From NCBI GenBank assembly GCA_963825305.1, contig CAWGTA010000013.1, positions 124,001 to 188,000 on the forward strand: a DNA stretch of 64,000 nucleotides, read 5' to 3'. Positions 59,911 to 64,000 of this stretch are shown in pieces. A program made the position numbers and the translations under genes. The notes below the pieces were generated by a model. That model saw only the letters and a program-made list of their open reading frames with translations, did no database searches and was not told where the DNA came from. The DNA is from PSRJ01 sp963825305. GTDB taxonomy: Bacteria > Acidobacteriota > Terriglobia > Bryobacterales > Bryobacteraceae. Every line of letters begins with the position of its first letter. Position 1 is the stretch's first letter.

Positions 59911-61721
59911 TTCTCGCCTCCGCGCGATTTCGCAGTCTTTCCGTTGCCTGTCTGGAGAACCAGGTTTGCGGAGGAGCGGCTTCTGGCCATTTCGCTTCGG
60001 TCACGCTCCCATTTCTTCAGTTTGGTTTCCTCTTGCGCCATGAGCTGCCTGGATTCCAGTTCCTCGGTCGCAAGGTCCAGTTGCAGGGCTGCTATCTGCG
60101 CATCTAGAGCTTTATGCTTGCGCTCAAACAGAATTTGTTTCTTTTCCAGGTCCTGCTTCGCAAGCATCGCCGCCGAGGCGTCCCTGGCTTCTTGCGTCAG
60201 GCGGGCGGAGCCGGTCAGTAAACCGGCTTCGCCGAGGTAGACCTCACGAAGTTCCACGCCGCGCTCGGTCAGAAGGAATTCTCGAATCTGATTGGAATGT
60301 GCCACTCCCCGCGCCTTGAGGATGTAGAGTCCACGGTTCCGTTCCCCTCCGGTTTCGATATCGCGCAGCAGCAGCCAGGTATCCACCAGGGAAGAGATTT
60401 CGAGGCTGGTTTGTTCCTGTCCATCCGAACCGTTGGTCAGAGCAGTCATCACCGCCGTGATTCCCTTCTCTTTCAGAAAGTCGACCATCCGGAGCAGCAT
60501 GCTTCTGGTCTCCCCGAAGGAGCCGGAGTTTAGCAATCCGGTAACCGGATCGATCACCACGATAGAGGGACTAAGTTCCTTGATCAGTTTGTGGATTTTG
60601 ACCAGATGGGCTTCGAGTCCGAACATGGTGGGCCGGGAGGATTGAAAGCGCAGCAGACCTTTGTCGACCCAGGGCCGCAGGTTGATTCCGATCGACCGCA
60701 TGTTGCGCATGATCTGATCCGCGGATTCCTCGAATGAGAAGACGACGCATTTCTCCCCGCGGGCGCAGGCGGCATCCACGAAATGAGCTGACAAGCTGGT
60801 TTTACCCGTGCCGGCCGTGCCAGTTATCAAGACGCTGCTGCCCCGGAAATAGCCCTTTCCTCCGAGCATGGCATCCAACGCGGGAACGCCGGTCGGCACA
60901 CGCTCGTTGGATATGACATGCTTCAGATCGATGGAGGTCACCGGCAGCACGGAGAGGCCATCGTCCTCGATCAGGAATGGATACTCGTTGGTTCCATGCA
61001 TGGAGCCGCGGTATTTGACGACCCGCAGGCGCCGCGTCAGGACTGCCTCGGTCACGCGGTGATCGAGCAGGATCACGCAGTCCGAAATGTATTCCTCCAG
61101 GCCGTGGCGGGTCAGCGTGTCCTGGCCGCGTTCACCGGTAATGACGGCAGTGAGGTTTCTCTCCTTGAGCCATCGGAACAAGCGCCGCAGTTCCGATCGT
61201 AGAACGGACTCATCTTGCAGCCCGGCGAAAAGAGCCTCGACGCTATCGAGAAGTACCCGCGTGGCGCCAATCGAATCTACCGCATGACCGAGCCGCACGA
61301 ACAGAGCTTCGAGGTCGTACTCGCCAGTCTCGTCGATCAAGTTTCGCTCAATATAGATATGATCGATCGCAAGCTTCTTCCGTGCCACCAGGGCGTTGAC
61401 GTCGAACCCGAGTGAGGCCACGTTGTTTGCCAGTTCGTCGGCAGTCTCTTCAAACGAAAGACAGACACCGGGTTCGTTGAATTCCAGTGCGCCCCGAATC
61501 AGGAATTCCATGCCGAGCAGGGTCTTCCCACAACCGGCGGCGCCGCAAACCAGAGTGGGCCGTCCTCTTGGTAAACCTCCGACCGTGATCTCGTCGAGAC
61601 CGCGAATTCCGGTCGGGCATTTGGCAAGCCCGGCGGGCGATGGAGATAATTTCTTATTTTTGGGAGCACTGCGGGCCATACTTAATTCAAACTCCTGAGC
61701 CGCTAACTGCGTGGTAGGCAT
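59907..61721 (-). CDS. kaiC: KaiC-family circadian/ATPase protein with C-terminal coiled coil
   Basis: 604 residues from ATG 61721 (AGGTGAT upstream); a start at 61679 is also possible. CI domain: Walker A GAAGCGKT (60-67), Glu-Glu (91-92), Walker B VLLDS. CII: Walker A GTAGTGKT (301-308), catalytic Glu331-Glu332 in SFEESADQ, Walker B VVID. The phosphorylation dyad SLEISSLVDTW gives Ser443-Ser444 where the cyanobacterial protein has Ser-Thr. Residues ~505-580 form a long charged coiled coil instead of the A-loop tail. kaiA is absent. It begins the operon kaiC-kaiB-kaiB-kinase with ATGA-type overlaps. In non-cyanobacteria such systems may act as timers or stress switches. Confidence 0.95.
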   Translation of the reverse strand: MPTTQLAAQEFELSMARSAPKNKKLSPSPAGLAKCPTGIRGLDEITVGGLPRGRPTLVCGAAGCGKTLLGMEFLIRGALEFNEPGVCLSFEETADELANNVASLGFDVNALVARKKLAIDHIYIERNLIDETGEYDLEALFVRLGHAVDSIGATRVLLDSVEALFAGLQDESVLRSELRRLFRWLKERNLTAVITGERGQDTLTRHGLEEYISDCVILLDHRVTEAVLTRRLRVVKYRGSMHGTNEYPFLIEDDGLSVLPVTSIDLKHVISNERVPTGVPALDAMLGGKGYFRGSSVLITGTAGTGKTSLSAHFVDAACARGEKCVVFSFEESADQIMRNMRSIGINLRPWVDKGLLRFQSSRPTMFGLEAHLVKIHKLIKELSPSIVVIDPVTGLLNSGSFGETRSMLLRMVDFLKEKGITAVMTALTNGSDGQEQTSLEISSLVDTWLLLRDIETGGERNRGLYILKARGVAHSNQIREFLLTERGVELREVYLGEAGLLTGSARLTQEARDASAAMLAKQDLEKKQILFERKHKALDAQIAALQLDLATEELESRQLMAQEETKLKKWERDRSEMARSRSSANLVLQTGNGKTAKSRGGEK

Positions 61722-61853
61722 ATGATATCACCTAACAATAGACCAACGTAATTAATTGAATTGAAAACAGGGGATTACGGCTGGAAAACAAAGTAAATAC
61801 TCGGGTCCGAGCATCCCTGCGGGTCAGGTGACCGCGGCTATCCGCCGCGCCCT
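61722..61853. promoter_or_regulatory. Kai-operon upstream region
   Basis: 132 bp, AT-rich near kaiC (61730-61800), the likely promoter. A CTCGG-GT-CCGAG inverted repeat lies at 61800-61811, between the kai operon and the 3' end of the cytochrome gene. Confidence 0.45.
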
Positions 61854-63489
61854 TTACTCCGGCAGCGAGAACAGGTATGCCGTCAAGCTATCCAGGTCCT
61901 TCTGCGAGAACTTGTACGCCGGCATAATGCTGCCGGGCGAAAGCTTGGGTGGGTCCGCGAAATGCTCTTCCACCCAACTGCGGCTGCGGCGTTTGTCGAC
62001 GCCGTTCAGCGGCGGTCCCACGTCCATGCCTTCGCCGTTCACCTTGTGGCAGTCGCCGCAGCCGTTGGCCTGATAGACCATGGCCCCCTGCGCTGCAAAC
62101 TCGGGGGCCATCTCGAGCGCCGTGCCATTATCGGGGTTGAGCTTGAGCAGAAACGCCGCCAGCGAGTTTAATTGGGGATCGCTGAGCTGGATCGGCGGCA
62201 TCGAGCTGCCCGGCCGCACGCCCGCGGGACTCTTGAAATGCTGGATCATCCAGGCTGCGTTGCGATGTATGGCGGTCTTGGTCAGGTCCGGCCCGATAGT
62301 CGAGCCGCTGCCGGCCACCGCATGACAGCTCTTACAGTTCTCCTGCCGGAAATATCCGACGCCCGCCATCTCCTCCGCCGAAAGCTGCATCCAGTCCGTC
62401 GGCGCGGAGTAATCCACGGCTACCTCGCCAGCTTCCTTCGGCGTAGTGATCACCGCGGCCGTCGTAAGCCCGGTCCATCCGATGGCCGCCAGGACGACGA
62501 CGGCAATCGCGAACGTCCGGCGCGTCACTTTGATCATCTGCCCGCGGTCGATGAAGGGAACCAGGATCAGGGTAAGCACGGCCAGCCCCGGTAACACGAC
62601 GCTGCCCACCACCTCCAGCGGACCGGTGAAGAATTTCAGCGTCTGGAACAGGAACAGGAAATACCATTCGGGACGCGGGATGTACGCCGTGTCGGTCGGG
62701 TCGGCCAGTTGTTCCAGCGGAACCCGCACCGCCACCGCCATGAGTGAACAGAATCGCAAACCCGATAAAGATGGCGACGGTATCTTTGAAGACCTGCTCG
62801 GGGTAGAACTTTTTGCGCGGCACCAGTTCGTCGCCGGGAGCCGGCGCCACGCCGTGCTTGCGGACCAGGTAAACGTGCACCCCGATCAGCAGCGTGGTGG
62901 CCGGCGGCAGTAGAAGGACGTGCAGACCGAAGAACCGCGCGAAAGTCACCACCCCGATGGATCCTTCGCCGCCCAGCAAGCGCGTGAGGTACTGTCCCAG
63001 CAGGGGAGCTTGCGCGGCGATCTTGGTGGTCACCACGGTTCCCCAATACGCCCGGTTATCCCAAGGGAGCAGGTAGCCGGTGAGCCCATAGGCCAGCGTC
63101 AGCAGCAGCAGGACGACGCCCACTATCCAGGTAGTCTCGCGGGGCTTTTTGTAGGCGCCGTAGAGGAATACCTGCACCATGTGCAGCACCACCACCACGA
63201 TCATCATGCTGGCGCCCCAGTGGTGCAGGCCGCGCATCAGTTGGCCCCCCGTGAGGTCCGTCAGGATGTATCGCAGGCTGTTGTAAGCCTCGCCTGGCGT
63301 GGGCGCGTAGTTGAAAGCCAGCAGGGCGCCGGTAAATGCCTGCACCAGGAACAGGAACATCGCCACGCTGCCGAATACCTGGTGCCAGCCGCTGGACGCG
63401 GGAATCTCCTCGTACAGAAAATTGTGGATAGCCGTGGGCAGCCCGGTGCGGTGGTCCAACCATTCACTCAGGTTGTTCAGCGCCTTCAT
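61854..63489 (-). pseudogene. Cytochrome b fused to a dihaem cytochrome c, with one frameshift
   Basis: N-terminal cytochrome b6-type half (63489-62740): HHWGASMMIVVVVLHMVQ, PWDNRAYWGTVVTTKIAAQA, FFGLHVLLLPPATTLLIGVH. At GTTCACTC (about 62740) one extra base breaks the frame; the other frame continues ADPTDTAYIPRPEWYFLFLF (subunit-IV-type), then two c-haem motifs CKSCH and CGDCH. The 1636-bp span is one above a multiple of three and would give 544 residues. It is the quinol-oxidising and electron-transfer subunit of a bc-type complex, with the c domains replacing a separate cytochrome c1. The Rieske gene is immediately upstream with a 4-bp overlap. Confidence 0.87.
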
Positions 63490-64000
63490 GAGTTCTGCCC
63501 CGGAGCCGGCTCGACCGGTCCGACCATTAGCTTGCTGCCTTCGATCTTGGTTTGGTAGCGATCGAGCGGGCGCGGCGCGGGGCCGCCCAGCACCTTGCCG
63601 TCGATCGAGAACAGCGAATTGTGGCAGGGGCAGACGAACTCAGTCTTCGCCTGGTCCCAATGGTAGGCGCAGCCCAGGTGGGTGCATTGCGGGGCGAACG
63701 CCGTTACGTCGTTGCTGGAATTCTTAACCACCCACGCGGTGCTTTTCTCGCTGGTGACTTTCCAGCCATCCACGCGGTTGCGCCGGAAGGTCATCTCCAC
63801 AGGAGAACGTAGCGCCAAGCTGGCTGATGTCTCCGGCCTCGGCCCAAAGGCTTTGCCGGCGCATTCTGGGGGGAACCAGCAGATAAGCCAAGGCGGGAAG
63901 GCCCAGGGCGGCGCCAATCAGCGCCGAGAGACCATAGATGGCAGATACGTAGAAAGTCCTACGGGTGGTGCCGGGGGATTCGTGCGGCAGCGCGGCCGTC
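63486..64000 (-). pseudogene. Rieske iron-sulfur protein, frameshifted and 5' end outside window
   Basis: The C-terminal part has the Rieske cluster motifs CTHLGCAYHW and CPCHNSLFSIDG. Upstream of about 63805 the reading frame shifts by one base; the other frame reads TTRRTFYVSAIYGLSALIGA with an RR pair and a membrane helix, then GDISQLGAT, the standard Rieske N-terminus, and runs off the window. Removing one base joins GDISQLGA to SPVEMTF. It would form the high-potential Fe-S subunit of the adjacent bc complex. Start not visible. Confidence 0.86.

Noticed and set aside
1..64000. tRNA, rRNA or riboswitch
   Set aside because: No cloverleaf, rRNA-like stretch or recognisable aptamer was seen by eye in the gaps; a covariance-model search would be needed to exclude small ones.

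Overview
The window looks like an Acidobacteriota chromosome, most likely Bryobacterales/Solibacter-like. The evidence is an NHL-repeat protein ending in the Solibacter-type C-terminal domain (50936-52807), a large Oar-like TonB-dependent receptor with an N-terminal carboxypeptidase-regulatory domain (53000-56068), PEP-CTERM proteins, many SDR enzymes and high GC content. No rRNA, tRNA or CRISPR was seen.

Layout. 1-10.8 kb is housekeeping and envelope genes: a CMD-family protein (partial), HExxH metallopeptidase with TPRs, RutE-like nitroreductase, fumC with an M20 dipeptidase, YyaL-type thioredoxin-domain protein, tpx, and a MurJ-like flippase. 10.9-22.6 kb is an alpha-glucan (glycogen) cluster: glgB, a receiver-like protein, a GT4 glycosyltransferase, glgP, a GH57 protein, a DUF4912 protein, and a fused GH57-branching-enzyme/glycogen-synthase. 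22.6-29.3 kb holds an SDR, an FkbM methyltransferase, remnants of an aldehyde dehydrogenase and an alpha/beta hydrolase, leuA with two frameshifts, and a GT-C membrane glycosyltransferase. 29.5-42.3 kb is an accessory, partly decayed region: cytochrome P460, small oxidoreductases, a truncated isochorismatase, a degraded sigma-54 activator, fragments of a STAS protein and an alcohol dehydrogenase, and an IS3-family element (39883-41456, 3-bp target duplication CTT) inserted at the last codon of an SDR gene. 42.3-53 kb carries a large secreted protein, a c-type cytochrome, a pseudokinase beside an active Ser/Thr kinase, two PEP-CTERM proteins, an Hcp remnant and the NHL protein. 53-64 kb holds the TonB receptor, a FliA-family sigma factor, a compact kaiC-kaiB-kaiB-histidine-kinase operon, and cytochrome b fused to a dihaem cytochrome c with its Rieske partner.

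Most notable points: (1) the four-gene Kai operon with overlapping genes, a Ser-Ser phosphorylation dyad in KaiC CII, an unusual KaiC coiled-coil tail and a PAS/HisKA_2 kinase as likely output; (2) the branching-enzyme/glycogen-synthase fusion in a complete glucan cluster; (3) a pseudokinase/kinase pair in which the catalytic and DFG aspartates are glycine at the same residue numbers; (4) an IS that supplies a new stop codon to an SDR; (5) several families of dispersed palindromic elements, one apparently inserted in frame in a coding sequence.

Caveat: six genes or fragments (leuA twice, alpha/beta hydrolase, PEP-CTERM protein, Hcp fragment, cytochrome b, Rieske) are each explained by net +1-base shifts. 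This one-directional pattern fits sequencing or assembly error better than biological decay, whereas the lesions at 34-39 kb include deletions and a nonsense codon and look like real decay.
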